A stretch of DNA of 64,000 nt from Caballeronia choica (GCF_001544535.1 NZ_FCON02000011.1:56652-120651); one strand, 5' to 3'. Counted from the first letter of the stretch, positions 1-9,215 are shown. Made by a program: numbers and translations. Notes: generated from the sequence alone by a model not told the origin.

Positions 1-310
1 TCGCGCCGTCGGCCAGCGTCACGCGGATATGCGTCGCGCCATGCACGACGTGGCTGTTGGTCAGCAGATAGCCGTCGGGCGTGAAGATGAACCCGGAGCC
101 GGTGCCGCCGCGCGCGCCGCGCCGGCTTTCGTCGCCGGGCAGGCGTCGTTCGACGGAGATGAAGGCGACGGCCTGCCGCACGCGCGCGAGCGCGCCGATG
201 ACCGTGCGGGAGTAAGCGTCGAGGAGTGCGAGGTCGTCGAGCGCATGCGGCGCGGCAGCGTCCGGCGCGCCCCGCGACAGATCGTCGATGAAACGGGGAC
301 GGCTTCCCAT
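1..310 (-). CDS. Trypsin-like (S1C/HtrA-type) serine protease, 5' part
   Basis: The minus-strand frame opens at the ATG at 310 and runs off the window edge, giving about 103 residues. Near its end it reads [19 protein letters not shown], the glycine-rich beta-turn and the TNSHVV motif around the catalytic His of HtrA/DegP-like peptidases. No signal peptide is obvious at this start ([14 protein letters not shown]), so it may be a cytosolic or unusually exported member. The catalytic Asp and Ser lie outside the window. The family assignment is firm; substrate and exact subfamily cannot be told. Confidence 0.8.
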   Translation of the reverse strand, partial: MGSRPRFIDDLSRGAPDAAAPHALDDLALLDAYSRTVIGALARVRQAVAFISVERRLPGDESRRGARGGTGSGFIFTPDGYLLTNSHVVHGATHIRVTLADGA

Positions 311-393
311 GGTCGGGGCTCCGGGTGAATGGAACCCGACTTGCGGGCCGGACGCGGCGATTTCAAGATGTCGGAGGCGGCCGGCCGCGTGAG

Positions 394-1269
394 TCAGCGC
401 GCCGCCCGTTCCAGCAGGCGCATCGGCCCGAGTTGCGCGACGGTGCGCATCTGCGCCTCGTCGCGCACGAAGAGCGACCCTGCGTAACCGAGCGCGTTGA
501 CCGCGACACCCTCGACGCTTTCCGCCGACCGCGGCACGAGCAGCAGCCAGTCGCGGGTGACGAGCAGGTTGTACGGCGCCGGCTGACGCCCCGCGTCGAC
601 GGGATGCAGGCCGGTGGCGTCGAGCAGGGCGCGGTATCGCTCCGATGCGCGTTGCGCGGCCGTCTCACGCGATCCCTCGATGCGCGCGAACGCATGGAGA
701 AACGGCAGGCCCGGCACCGTGCCGATGCCGTCGTCGCGAAACCGCGCCGCGGCGAGAAGCGGTTCGATCGGCAATGAAGGACCAGGGCGCCCCAGCGGCA
801 ACGGCACGATCTGCAGATGCTTGTGCGGCTGGCTCGCACCGGCTTCAGGTCCGCCGTTATAGAAGCCGAGGCCGTCGAACTGGTCGAGGCAGACGAAGAG
901 GGCGGCGAAGTCCGACAGCGTGATAAGCGCTTCCTGCGGCTCGAAATGCCGCGTGACGATCAGCAGATGCTGATCGATCACGTTGAACTTGTTGAGCAGG
1001 AGGATGTGGCTGTCGCCGATATCCGCGACCACGAGATCGGCATCGCAGGGCAGAAACGGATTCACGGGCGGCGCGGCCTCGCGCTTCTTGCGATCGGCTT
1101 CCTTGCGCACGACGCTCGACACCTGCCGCACGAGAAACGTTACGTTCGCGTCTTCGACCGTCGTCTGGGTCGTTTCGATTGGCCGCAGCGCGCCGCAAGC
1201 AAGCGCGTGCTGCGTCTGTCGGAGGATGGCGGGCCATAGCGAGCCGGGTTCGGGAAGGGGCGCTGTCAT
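394..1269 (-). CDS. ATP adenylyltransferase (Ap4A phosphorylase)
   Basis: This 291-residue protein would phosphorolyse diadenosine tetraphosphate to ADP and ATP in the cytosol. The central part reads [16 protein letters not shown], the HIT-superfamily HxHxQ active site in the Apa1/Apa2-type context. It is preceded by NPFLPCD and [17 protein letters not shown], both typical of this family, and the length matches bacterial members. It stands alone, divergent from the DUF2306/LytS/LytTR genes, with a 242-bp gap between them. The family is clear; an in vivo role in Ap4A turnover is inferred from the family. Confidence 0.9.
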   Translation of the reverse strand: MTAPLPEPGSLWPAILRQTQHALACGALRPIETTQTTVEDANVTFLVRQVSSVVRKEADRKKREAAPPVNPFLPCDADLVVADIGDSHILLLNKFNVIDQHLLIVTRHFEPQEALITLSDFAALFVCLDQFDGLGFYNGGPEAGASQPHKHLQIVPLPLGRPGPSLPIEPLLAAARFRDDGIGTVPGLPFLHAFARIEGSRETAAQRASERYRALLDATGLHPVDAGRQPAPYNLLVTRDWLLLVPRSAESVEGVAVNALGYAGSLFVRDEAQMRTVAQLGPMRLLERAAR

Positions 1270-1511
1270 GCGTGATCTGCTCGTCGGTGGGCATCGAGGT
1301 TAGCACCGACGCATGATCGGTGCGCTTCAGCATTCTGCACGCAAATGCCAAAAAGACGCTCGCCTCGGCGCCCAAACGCCCATCCCTCGCGCCGCTTTCA
1401 ACACCATTCGCGACGGATTTCCGCCACTTCGTCGCATGCTCCTCGAAAACCATCCGGTCGCCGCACAGAATGCCGCCATCGAGTCCGCTCGTCCTCTCAG
1501 GGAGAGCCAGC

Positions 1512-1889
1512 ATGGCTGTCATCGTCGCCGTACATATCGCCGCCGCAAGCCTTTCTGTCATACTTGGAAGCACCGTGCTCATCGCCGAAAAAGGGACGAC
1601 GCGCCACAAGTGGCTTGGCCGTCTCTGGGCCGCGGCGATGTTCGCCACGGCGCTCAGTTCGTTCGACATCCGGGAACTGAACCGGGGACATTTGTCGTGG
1701 GTGCACGGGCTTTCGCTGCTCACGTTGGTCAGTGTCGGACGAGCGATATGGGCGATCCGGCAAGGCAACGTCCGCGGTCACCGGCTTGCCATGCGCGGAT
1801 CGTTCATCGGTCTCGTCGTGGCCGGTGCCACCGCCGTGGCGACGCCGCACCGCATGCTGAATATCCTCGTGACAGGGTGGATCGCATGA
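1512..1889 (+). CDS. DUF2306-type small membrane protein
   Basis: A 125-residue protein with about four hydrophobic segments. The start at 1512 is chosen because a purine-rich AGGGAGAG lies just upstream and the first residues (MAVIVAVHIAAASLSVILGS) form a membrane helix; the frame stays open much further upstream but without membrane character. The motif RHKWLGRLWAAAM, followed by HGLS and RGHRLAMRGSFIG, resembles DUF2306 proteins, whose function is not established. The stop overlaps the start of the next gene (ATGA), so it is probably co-translated with the LytS-type kinase and may be its membrane partner or input; that last point is inference. Confidence 0.75.
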   Translation: MAVIVAVHIAAASLSVILGSTVLIAEKGTTRHKWLGRLWAAAMFATALSSFDIRELNRGHLSWVHGLSLLTLVSVGRAIWAIRQGNVRGHRLAMRGSFIGLVVAGATAVATPHRMLNILVTGWIA

Positions 1890-3016
1890 CTCCTGGCAGC
1901 AACGTCAAATTCCACGACGCGTCCGCCGGATTGCCCATCCCGACGAAGCAACTGCTGGCCGAATATGCCCGCGAGACGGTGCTCGTCGTCATCGGCAATG
2001 CACTGATCGCGGCGGGGCTCACCTCGGTCGGCATCGGGAAAAGCCTCGGGGAAAACATCGTCTTCAGCGAGGCGATCGGACTGTCGATCATGCTGCTGCT
2101 CAACGTCGGCCGCTTTCGCCTTCAGCGCACGAATGCACTCACTGCGCCAAGGCTGGCGGTCGTGATGGTCAGCGCGATCATTGCCGGCGCTGCGCTCGGA
2201 CGTCTGATCGCGAGCCTGCTGCTCGGCCTCGACATCGACAAGATGTTCGCGGCCAGAGAAATCGCCATGACCGGCTGGATCGCACTTGTCGCGACGCTGC
2301 TGCTCACGTGGTATGGCTGGTCGCGAGCCCGGATCGCCGGTCTAAGCGAGCAGGTGGCCCGCACAGCGTGGCTTCGGGAGTCCGCCGAAAAAACCGCGCT
2401 GCGTGCCCGCTTGCAGGCCTTGCAGGCGCAGATCGAACCGCATTTCCTGTTCAATACGCTCGCGACCCTGGACAGCCTCATCGTGTCCAATCCGCCTCGC
2501 GCACGTGAGCTGCTTCGGAGCCTCAACCGGTTTTTGCGGGCGACGCTGGAAGCGTCGAGAGCCGAAAGCGAGACACTCGCGGATCAGTTCGCGGTGCTGG
2601 ATGCGATGCTTGCCGTACACGCGATGCGCCTCGGCCCGAGACTCACGTATTCGCTCGATCTGCCTGCCGATTGCGCGAACCTCGCCGTGCCGCCGATGCT
2701 GTTGCAACCGCTTGTCGAAAACGCGCTGAAGCATGGGATTCAGGCGGCGGTGGAAGGCGGCCGGGTCGAACTGAGGGCGAAGCGCGGCGAACGGCACGTC
2801 GAACTGATTATCACGGATACGGGCCCCGGTTTCGGCGCGACGCCGGCTACGCAGGGCACGGGCATCGGACTGGCGAACGTGAGGGACCGTCTCGCAGCAC
2901 TCTATGGCGGGCGCGCTTCGCTGACGCTCCTCGAGAACGCGCCGCACGGAACGGTCGCGAGTGTTCTGCTTCCGGTGGACGTTGCCGATCGACCTGAAGG
3001 AGCGCGCAAGCCGTGA
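1886..3016 (+). CDS. LytS-family sensor histidine kinase
   Basis: A 376-residue membrane histidine kinase of the His_kinase (LytS/AgrC-like) class. The first ~145 residues contain about four transmembrane helices and no recognisable extracellular sensor domain. The H-box is AQIEPHFLFNTLATLDSLI with the phospho-acceptor at about His186; the N-box is QPLVENALKHGI and the G-box is GTGIGLANVRDRL. The start at 1886 overlaps the stop of the upstream DUF2306 gene; a longer in-frame opening exists but would run through that gene. The stop overlaps the response-regulator start (GTGA). The ligand is unknown. Confidence 0.93.
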   Translation: MTPGSNVKFHDASAGLPIPTKQLLAEYARETVLVVIGNALIAAGLTSVGIGKSLGENIVFSEAIGLSIMLLLNVGRFRLQRTNALTAPRLAVVMVSAIIAGAALGRLIASLLLGLDIDKMFAAREIAMTGWIALVATLLLTWYGWSRARIAGLSEQVARTAWLRESAEKTALRARLQALQAQIEPHFLFNTLATLDSLIVSNPPRARELLRSLNRFLRATLEASRAESETLADQFAVLDAMLAVHAMRLGPRLTYSLDLPADCANLAVPPMLLQPLVENALKHGIQAAVEGGRVELRAKRGERHVELIITDTGPGFGATPATQGTGIGLANVRDRLAALYGGRASLTLLENAPHGTVASVLLPVDVADRPEGARKP

Positions 3017-3882
3017 AGACCCGCCCGTCCGGCACAGCGGCACAGAATGACGGCGGCAAGCCGACCGCGCTGATCGCCGAGGACGAGCCGCCGATTGCGG
3101 CGGCGCTTCAGCGCGAGTTGGCGAAGGCCTGGCCCGCATTGCAGATTGTCGCGACCGTCGTCAACGGTCTCGATGCCATCGAGCGCATTAAAGCATTGCA
3201 ACCGGACGTCGCGTTCCTCGACATCTCGATGCCGGGCGCGACCGGTCTCGATGTTGCACGCGCGTGCGCGAAGCTCGCGACGCCGCCGCAGATCGTATTC
3301 GTGACCGCCTACGACCAGTATGCGCTGGACGCCTTCGACGCCGCCGCCATCGACTATCTTCTGAAGCCCGTCGATCCGGCGCGGCTCGCGCGTACCGTCG
3401 ACAGATTGCGCGAATTGCTCGCGCGCGCACACGTGCCGCCGGATGCGGCCGCCGATACGCACGTGCACGCGGATCTGCAACGTCTCCTCGGTCAACTGGA
3501 GCAGATCACGCGCAACGTGCAAACGGAGAACCGCTCGCAGGACACATCGCGGAGTGCGCCGTTACGCTACCTGCGCGCATCCAGCGGCAATGACATCAGG
3601 ATCGTGCCGGTGGACGAGGTGTTGTACTTCGAGGCCGCCGACAAGTATGTTGTCGTCACAACCCGCACCGGCGAAGTGCTGATTCGCACGAGCCTCAAGG
3701 AACTGTGCGCGCAACTGGACCCGGCGCGCTTCTGGCAAGTGCACCGAGGCACGGTGGTGAATGTCGACCAGGTGGAAAGCGCATCCGTTAGCGCGTTGGG
3801 CAAAATGTCGCTCAAGTTGCGCGGCCATAGTGGCGTGGTGGCGGTGAGCAAACAGTACGCGCATTTGTTTCGTCAGATGTGA
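3013..3882 (+). CDS. LytTR-family response regulator
   Basis: A 289-residue partner of the upstream kinase, starting with GTG inside the kinase stop codon. The receiver domain spans about residues 18-135, with acidic pocket EDE, phospho-acceptor Asp70 in DVAFLDISMPG, and the switch/lysine region VTAYDQYALDAF...YLLKPV. A linker leads to a LytTR DNA-binding domain from about 185 to the end (LRASSGNDIRIVPVDEVLYF, then KELCAQLDPARFWQVHRGTVVN). LytTR regulators bind paired direct repeats; no obvious repeat was identified here, so the target is unknown. Confidence 0.95.
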   Translation: MKTRPSGTAAQNDGGKPTALIAEDEPPIAAALQRELAKAWPALQIVATVVNGLDAIERIKALQPDVAFLDISMPGATGLDVARACAKLATPPQIVFVTAYDQYALDAFDAAAIDYLLKPVDPARLARTVDRLRELLARAHVPPDAAADTHVHADLQRLLGQLEQITRNVQTENRSQDTSRSAPLRYLRASSGNDIRIVPVDEVLYFEAADKYVVVTTRTGEVLIRTSLKELCAQLDPARFWQVHRGTVVNVDQVESASVSALGKMSLKLRGHSGVVAVSKQYAHLFRQM

Positions 3883-3912
3883 GGCGGCAACGTAGATGTG
3901 GAGGCGTCGAAT

Positions 3913-4500
3913 TCAGCATGGGAACGCTGCCGGCTGGAGGAACGGCAATGCAAAGTCCGAATCGGGATGGGCTGCGACAAACGCCGCCATGCCTTGCGCC
4001 AATTCCTCTGGCGGCAGCCACGGATACCTCAGCGAGGCCTGCAATCCGCGCAGCTTCACGGAGCCCGGATCGCTGATCGCGTCCATGCGCTCGATCGCGA
4101 TGTGCAATTGGACGACCCGGTCCATGCCGCCCGACGCGCGGCCCACGCGCCATCGATAGGTGCCTTTCCCGAGCCGCAGCGCGTCGTTGTCCTTTTGCCG
4201 CATTGTCACGAGCCACGGCATCGCGCAGACTCCGTTGCCATCCAGCTTCGGCGCGGCACATACATAGTAGGTCAGGCAACGATCAAAGCGATCGCCGAAG
4301 TCCGCGACCAGCGTCCTGGCGATCGCCGGTGCGCCGGTCACGCTGCGAGGAAAGTCGATATCGTCGGTCGCGATCGAAAAGGTCAGCTCGGCATCGGGCG
4401 CGAAGCATTCGGCGATCAGCTCGGGCCGGTTTTGGTCCTTTGCGCGCAGATAGCATTCAAGAAGCGACTGGACGGACGAAAGCGATGGAGGTGAGATCAT
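3913..4500 (-). CDS. NTF2/SnoaL-like protein of unknown substrate
   Basis: A 195-residue protein with the feel of an NTF2-like cone fold: an N-terminal helix (SLLECYLRAKDQNRPELIAE), then CFAPDAELTFSIATDDIDFP, and alternating strands. Members include polyketide cyclases, dehydratases and binding proteins, and nothing here picks a reaction. The C-terminal 60 residues (SVKLRGLQASLRYPWLPPEE onward) extend beyond a minimal NTF2 domain. It lies convergent with the LytTR gene (30 bp gap) and divergent from the MarR gene, whose control region it shares. Confidence 0.65.
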   Translation of the reverse strand: MISPPSLSSVQSLLECYLRAKDQNRPELIAECFAPDAELTFSIATDDIDFPRSVTGAPAIARTLVADFGDRFDRCLTYYVCAAPKLDGNGVCAMPWLVTMRQKDNDALRLGKGTYRWRVGRASGGMDRVVQLHIAIERMDAISDPGSVKLRGLQASLRYPWLPPEELAQGMAAFVAAHPDSDFALPFLQPAAFPC

Positions 4501-4609
4501 GCTAAAAGCCTTAAGAGGAAGCGGTCATGGAGGGCGTGCGAGCCAGGTTAAGCTTTGCCGTATAATTAGCTTTCAAAGGTAAACGCATATCACCCCGGAG
4601 TGTAATCTC

Positions 4610-5152
4610 ATGGCGAAGCAGCCCGAAGAATCGATCCTGACAATCACGAACCCTGCTTGCCTGGTCGATGGAACCGACACGGAGTTCCGCCATCTGATCA
4701 GCGGCTTGCTGCCGTTCGCGGCGCGACTGCTGTCCGTCCGCGACGGCTTCGGGTCGCTCATCGGCCTGACCGGCATCCAGTATTCGCTGCTCGTCTCGAT
4801 CGCCCATCTCTCGCACGACGAAGCGGTCACGGTCAATCGGCTCGCCGATCATCTGCATCTGAGCGGCGCGTTCGTCACGATCGAAACCGGCAAGCTCAAG
4901 AAACTCGGCCTGATCGACAAGCGTTCCGATCCCGAAGACAAGCGCAAGATGCGGCTGACAGTGACCTCGGCCGCGTCGAAGCTGCTCCGGGAACTGGCGA
5001 CAACGCAGCAGCGCATCAACAACGTGCTGTTCGAAGGCGTGACGAAGACCGAATTCAAGGCGCTTTGCTCGGTGGTTGACCGGCTGGTCGCCAACGGCGA
5101 TCGCGCGACACTCGACCTGTCGCATTTGATCGCGCGCCAGGAAAAGCAATAG
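4610..5152 (+). CDS. MarR-family transcriptional regulator
   Basis: A 180-residue winged-helix regulator. After a helical N-terminus the DNA-binding part reads VTVNRLADHLHLSGAFVTIE, then KLKKLGLIDKRSDPEDKRKM, the classical MarR recognition helix and wing. A GGAG lies about 12 bases before the ATG. The 110-bp upstream region carries AAGCTTTG and AGCTTTCAAAGG elements that recur around 6598-6624 before the flavin reductase gene, so this protein is the best candidate regulator of the 6676-15003 operon and of itself. Its ligand is probably the operon substrate; both are inference. Confidence 0.9.
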   Translation: MAKQPEESILTITNPACLVDGTDTEFRHLISGLLPFAARLLSVRDGFGSLIGLTGIQYSLLVSIAHLSHDEAVTVNRLADHLHLSGAFVTIETGKLKKLGLIDKRSDPEDKRKMRLTVTSAASKLLRELATTQQRINNVLFEGVTKTEFKALCSVVDRLVANGDRATLDLSHLIARQEKQ

Positions 5153-5175
5153 CCGGCATGGACCGGACCGCACGA

Positions 5176-6399
5176 TCAGTGCGCGGCCCATTCGATGGTG
5201 CCGAGGTCGATGCCTTCGAGATGCATGTCCCACAGCGGGCTTAGCGCGCGCAACTTCGCCACGGTATCCTGAACCTGCCGGATCACCTCGTCGACTTCCG
5301 CTTCGGTAGTGAAGCGGCCGAGCGTGAAGCGAATCGAGCTGTGCGCCAGTTCGTCGCTGCGGCCGAGCGCGCGCAGCACGTACGACGGCTCCAGCGACGC
5401 CGACGTGCACGCCGAACCCGACGACACCGCGACGCCCTTGATGCCCATGATCAGGGATTCGCCTTCCACAAAATTGAAGCTGACGTTCAGGTTGTGCGGA
5501 ATGCGGCGCGTCAGGTCGCCATTGACGTAAACCTCGTCGAGCTTCGTCAATCCCGCCAGCAGCCGGTCGCGTAACTCGCCGACCCGGCGGCTTTCCGCGT
5601 CCATCTCTTCCTTCGCAAGACGAAAGGCTTCGCCCATCCCGACGATCTGGTGCGTGGGCAGCGTCCCCGAGCGCATGCCGCGCTCATGCCCGCCACCATG
5701 CATTTGCGCTTCGATCCGAACGCGCGGCTTGCGGCGCACATACAAGGCGCCGATGCCCTTCGGCCCATAGACCTTGTGCGCCGTCACCGTGAGCAGATCG
5801 ACGCCGAGCGCGTCGACATCGACGACGATCTTTCCCGCCGCCTGCACCGCGTCGCAATGAAACACGATGTCTTTCTCGCGGCATAGCGCGCCGATATCGG
5901 CGATCGGCTGTATTACGCCCGTCTCGTTGTTGACCATCATGACCGACACGAGGATCGTGTCGGCGCGCAATGCCGCTCGCACTGCATCGACGTCGAGCAA
6001 CCCATCCTGCCCGACGTCCAGATACGTCACGTCGAACCCTTGCCGCTCCAGTTCGCGGCACGTGTCCAGCACTGCCTTGTGCTCGGTTTTCACCGTCACG
6101 ATGTGGCGGCCCCGGCTCTTGTAGAAATTCGCCGCGCCCTTGATCGCGAGGTTGTTGCCTTCCGTCGCGCCGGAGGTCCAGACGATTTCGCGCGGGTCCG
6201 CGTGCAGCAGGTCGGCGACATGTCGGCGCGCCGCCTCCACGGCTGCTTCCGCATCCCAGCCGTAGCTGTGGCTGCGTGACGCGGCGTTGCCGAAGTTCTC
6301 GTACAGGAACGGCACCATCTTCTCGACCACTCGCGGATCGACCGGCGTCGTCGCGCTGTAGTCCATGTAGATGGGCCGTGAGGATGATTGGGATTGCAT
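5176..6399 (-). CDS. iscS: IscS-type cysteine desulfurase, orphan copy
   Basis: A 407-residue PLP enzyme converting cysteine to alanine plus an enzyme persulfide. Seen are the N-terminal [14 protein letters not shown], the PLP lysine in [16 protein letters not shown] (housekeeping IscS usually has SAHK), the [16 protein letters not shown] motif, and the mobile catalytic-cysteine loop [14 protein letters not shown]. The C-terminus [13 protein letters not shown] is the conserved IscS tail that contacts IscU. No iscR, iscU, hscBA or fdx is adjacent, so this is probably a second copy. It lies between a MarR gene and a divergent flavin-monooxygenase operon, suggesting a service role for that pathway, which is inference. 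Confidence 0.92.
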   Translation of the reverse strand: MQSQSSSRPIYMDYSATTPVDPRVVEKMVPFLYENFGNAASRSHSYGWDAEAAVEAARRHVADLLHADPREIVWTSGATEGNNLAIKGAANFYKSRGRHIVTVKTEHKAVLDTCRELERQGFDVTYLDVGQDGLLDVDAVRAALRADTILVSVMMVNNETGVIQPIADIGALCREKDIVFHCDAVQAAGKIVVDVDALGVDLLTVTAHKVYGPKGIGALYVRRKPRVRIEAQMHGGGHERGMRSGTLPTHQIVGMGEAFRLAKEEMDAESRRVGELRDRLLAGLTKLDEVYVNGDLTRRIPHNLNVSFNFVEGESLIMGIKGVAVSSGSACTSASLEPSYVLRALGRSDELAHSSIRFTLGRFTTEAEVDEVIRQVQDTVAKLRALSPLWDMHLEGIDLGTIEWAAH

Positions 6400-6597
6400 G
6401 GATCGTGCTCCAGAGGACGTGCCGTTCGCAGCGCGCGAAGGCCCGGGATAGACGGTGGGCGAAGTCTAGCGCGGACGGTGGTCGCGACCGGGCAACATCC
6501 ATCTGCCCAGTAGGGTTGTCTTTCTTCCAAAGCTTTTTGACGATGGTAAACGATAGCTTGAATAGCTTTTCGAAGTTGCGTTTAATAATAGCTATGT

Positions 6598-6624
6598 AAC
6601 AAAGCTAATAAACAACGCTTTGTT
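6598..6624. promoter_or_regulatory. Inverted repeat, candidate MarR operator
   Basis: Perfect 8-base arms AACAAAGC (6598-6605) and GCTTTGTT (6617-6624) are separated by 11 bases. The surrounding 6520-6625 stretch is much more AT-rich than its neighbours and has further AGCTTT elements. AGCTTT and GGTAAACG elements also occur before the MarR gene at about 4545-4590. The repeat sits 52 bp before the flavin reductase start and within the divergent gap to the iscS-like gene, a good position to repress either promoter. Confidence 0.5.
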
Positions 6625-6675
6625 TGGTCTGTCAAACGAGCCGCCGGGGTGGCGGCTCGAAGCAAGGAGGACGAG

Positions 6676-7215
6676 ATGGCACATAGCATTGTACGGCCGG
6701 GCGGCGAAGAGGACGTTCAGGACATGCAGCGTCAGTTCCGGGCGGCATTGTCGATGTTTGCGACGGGCGTGGCCGTGATCACGGCGCCACGACAGGAAGG
6801 GCCGCCGATCGGCATGACGGTCGCGTCATTCAATTCGGTCTCGCTCGATCCGCCCTTGATCCTGTTTTCAGTCGACAGGCGCAGCCTGAGCCTGGCCGAC
6901 CTGCGCGTGGCCGGCAGCTACGCGGTCAACGTGCTCGAAGAGACCCAGCACGACATGTCGAATCGTTTCGCCAGGGCGAACGGCGACAAATGGGGATGGC
7001 GCGACGGCGCAGCGGACCCGTGCAGCGACCCGGTCCTGTTGCCCGACGCGCTCGCGACATTCGAATGCGAACCCTATGCGCAATACGACGGCGGCGATCA
7101 CGTGATCTTCGTCGGCCGAGTCACCCGCCATCGAGCGCGTGCGCAGGGGCGCCCGCTCATCTTCTTCGGCGGCCGCTACCACACGCTCAACGGTGTTCAC
7201 GCGCCGTCGGCCTGA
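6676..7215 (+). CDS. Flavin reductase (HpaC-type) for a two-component monooxygenase
   Basis: A 179-residue protein of the flavin-reductase-like (Flavin_Reduct) family, which uses NAD(P)H to supply reduced FMN or FAD to a partner oxygenase. Motifs are FRAALSMFATGVAVITAP, PIGMTVASFNSVSLDPPLIL and the C-terminal GDHVIFVGRV...PLIFFGGRYHTL. The start at 6676 is set by a strong AAGGAGG at 6664-6670; a start at 6649 would place that site inside the gene. It directly precedes the HpaB-like oxygenase with a 32-bp gap, the usual pairing. Confidence 0.93.
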   Translation: MAHSIVRPGGEEDVQDMQRQFRAALSMFATGVAVITAPRQEGPPIGMTVASFNSVSLDPPLILFSVDRRSLSLADLRVAGSYAVNVLEETQHDMSNRFARANGDKWGWRDGAADPCSDPVLLPDALATFECEPYAQYDGGDHVIFVGRVTRHRARAQGRPLIFFGGRYHTLNGVHAPSA

Positions 7216-7247
7216 ATCCGCAGACGAACCTACTTCTGGAGAACATC

Positions 7248-8729
7248 ATGATCAAGAATGGCACTCAACACATTGCGTCGCTGCGCGACGGACGTCAGGT
7301 CTATCTGAACGGGAAGGCAGTCGGCGATGTGACCTCGCATCCCGCGTTCCGCAACTCCATTCGCAGCTACGCGAGCCTGTATGACTTCCAGGCACGTCCG
7401 GAAAACGTCGAGAAGATGACCTTCGTGTCGCCCGACTCGGGAAACCGCGTGAGCCGGATCTGGGAATTGCCCACTTCCTATGACCAGCTGGTCGAGCGCC
7501 GCGCCGCGCTCGAAGCGTGGACGGAACTGCATTTCGGCTTCATGGGCCGCTCGCCGGATCACGTCGCATCGTGCATCTCGGGCATGTTCATGGGCATCGA
7601 CCTGTTCGAGCAGTACGACCCGGCCCGTGCCGGCGCACTGCGCGATTACTACAAATATGCACGTGACAACGATCTCTTCCTGACCTACGTAATCGTCAAT
7701 CCGCAAGCCAATCAGGCGAAGTCGGCACACGAGCAGGAGGACAAGTACCTCGCGGTCGGCATCGTCGACCAGGACGCGGAAGGCATCACGGTGCGCGGCG
7801 CGAAGATGCTGGCGACGAGCGGCATCATGGCGAACGAGGTGTTCTGCAGTTGCATCCAGCCGCTGCGCCCAGGCGACGAGATGTACGCGCTGTCGTTTGC
7901 GGTGCCGATGAATGCGAAGGGCATGAAGGTGATGTCCCGCAAATCGTACGAGGAGCATGCGCCCTCGGTATTCGACAACCCGCTGTCGAGCCGCTACGAC
8001 GAGAACGATGCGGTGCTGTACTTCGATGACGTCAAGGTGCCGTGGGAACGGATCTTCGTTGCCGGCGACGTGGCGATGTGCGCGAAGCAGTTTCATGCGA
8101 CTCCGGCGCACGTCTACCAGAACTATCAATGCCAGGTGCGCCTGATGACGAAGCTGCGCTTTCTCGTCGGCCTGGGTCTCAGGATCTCGGAAGTCAACGG
8201 CACCAACACCTTCCCGCAGGTGCGCGAGACGCTGGGCCAGCTTGCGTCCGAGGCGTCGATGGTCGAGGCGTACGTGTACGGCATGGAAGCAAAGGGAAGC
8301 ATGGTCAACGGCTACTACGTGCCGGACCGCAACATGCTCTATAGCTCGCAGGTCCTCACGCAGCAGTTGTATTCGAAGATCCTCAATACGCTGCGCGAAC
8401 TCGCGGGCGGCGGAATGATCATGCTGCCGTCGAGCGTGCACGATTTCGAAAACCCCGAGTTGCTGCGCATCATCGAGAAGACCCAGAAGTCGCCCGTCTG
8501 CAGCGCCGAGGAGCGCGTCAAGTTCTTCAAGCTCGCATGGGATGCGGTCGGCTCCGAATTCGCGTCGCGCCACAACCAGTACGAGTTGTTTTATGCCGGC
8601 GCGTCGTTCGTCACGAAGGGTCACGCGTACCGCAGCTACGACTGGCAGCGCGCCACGGGCCTCGTCGACAACCTGCTGTCGACCTATTCGCTCGGCGCGG
8701 AGCTGGCGCAGTCGCCGCGCGCCGCCTGA
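7248..8729 (+). CDS. HpaB-type FADH2-dependent monooxygenase
   Basis: A 493-residue member of the 4-hydroxyphenylacetate 3-hydroxylase family. The N-terminus SLRDGRQVYLNGKAVGDVTS and THPAFRN-like SHPAFRN, the flavin-site PLSSRYDENDAVLYFDDVKVP, and the C-terminal FFKLAWDAVGSEF are family hallmarks. The active-site Arg is kept (GRSPDH, Arg101). By motif alignment with the HpaB triad Arg113/Tyr117/His155 as I recall it, the Tyr position is His105 and the His position (LTYVIVNP) is Tyr147. That swap argues against 4-hydroxyphenylacetate as substrate. Reduced flavin should come from the upstream gene. The substrate is unknown. Confidence 0.9.
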   Translation: MIKNGTQHIASLRDGRQVYLNGKAVGDVTSHPAFRNSIRSYASLYDFQARPENVEKMTFVSPDSGNRVSRIWELPTSYDQLVERRAALEAWTELHFGFMGRSPDHVASCISGMFMGIDLFEQYDPARAGALRDYYKYARDNDLFLTYVIVNPQANQAKSAHEQEDKYLAVGIVDQDAEGITVRGAKMLATSGIMANEVFCSCIQPLRPGDEMYALSFAVPMNAKGMKVMSRKSYEEHAPSVFDNPLSSRYDENDAVLYFDDVKVPWERIFVAGDVAMCAKQFHATPAHVYQNYQCQVRLMTKLRFLVGLGLRISEVNGTNTFPQVRETLGQLASEASMVEAYVYGMEAKGSMVNGYYVPDRNMLYSSQVLTQQLYSKILNTLRELAGGGMIMLPSSVHDFENPELLRIIEKTQKSPVCSAEERVKFFKLAWDAVGSEFASRHNQYELFYAGASFVTKGHAYRSYDWQRATGLVDNLLSTYSLGAELAQSPRAA

Positions 8730-8778
8730 CATTCATTCAACGCGTTTTCGCGATTCCCACAGCAACCATTTTGCATCG

Positions 8779-8812
8779 GGCCAGAGTAAGCGCTAGAGCG
8801 CCAACTCTGGCC
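8779..8812 (+). other. Intercistronic hairpin before the cupin gene
   Basis: Arms GGCCAGAGT (8779-8787) and ACTCTGGCC (8804-8812) are perfect 9-base complements around a 16-base loop, ending a few bases before the cupin ribosome-binding site (AGGAG). There is no T-run, so it is more likely an mRNA-stability or processing element, or a partial attenuator, than a full terminator. Confidence 0.5.
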
Positions 8813-8826
8813 GACAGGAGAAACAT

Positions 8827-9213
8827 ATGGCAATCAACAAACTTCACGACGAGTTTCATGGACTGGACATGGAGGAGGGCTGGCAGTTGCCGGAAGGCTA
8901 CGACCCGGCCTCCGGCGCGCAGGAACTGATCCTGTCCGGTGCACTCGATACGGTCAACAAGCAAGGCAGCCGCACGCGCCTCTTGCGACTGCCGGCAGGC
9001 CTCTTCACGAAGAAGCCCTTCGTGCACGACTACTGGGAGGAAGTGTTTCTGGTCCAGGGCGACCTGACCGTCGGCAACGACGAGCACGGGCAGGGCGGCA
9101 GACCCTTCGAGGGCTACACCTATGCGGTGCGTCCGCCTGGCGCGTGGCACGGCCCGTTCAAGTCGAACGAGGGCTGCGTGCTGCTGGAAGTCCATTACTA
9201 CGATCCGGCCTGA
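8827..9213 (+). CDS. Single-domain cupin protein
   Basis: A 128-residue protein with a beta-rich cupin core: LLRLPAGLFTKKPFVHDYWEE contains the first motif (His and Glu), and PPGAWHGPFKSNEG the second (His). The metal-ligand set looks intact, but this fold covers dioxygenases, isomerases and non-enzymes. ACAGGAGAAACAT gives a clear ribosome-binding site. Its place between the monooxygenase and the transporter suggests it handles a product or intermediate of the same pathway. No reaction can be assigned. Confidence 0.8.
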   Translation: MAINKLHDEFHGLDMEEGWQLPEGYDPASGAQELILSGALDTVNKQGSRTRLLRLPAGLFTKKPFVHDYWEEVFLVQGDLTVGNDEHGQGGRPFEGYTYAVRPPGAWHGPFKSNEGCVLLEVHYYDPA

Positions 9214-9215
9214 GC

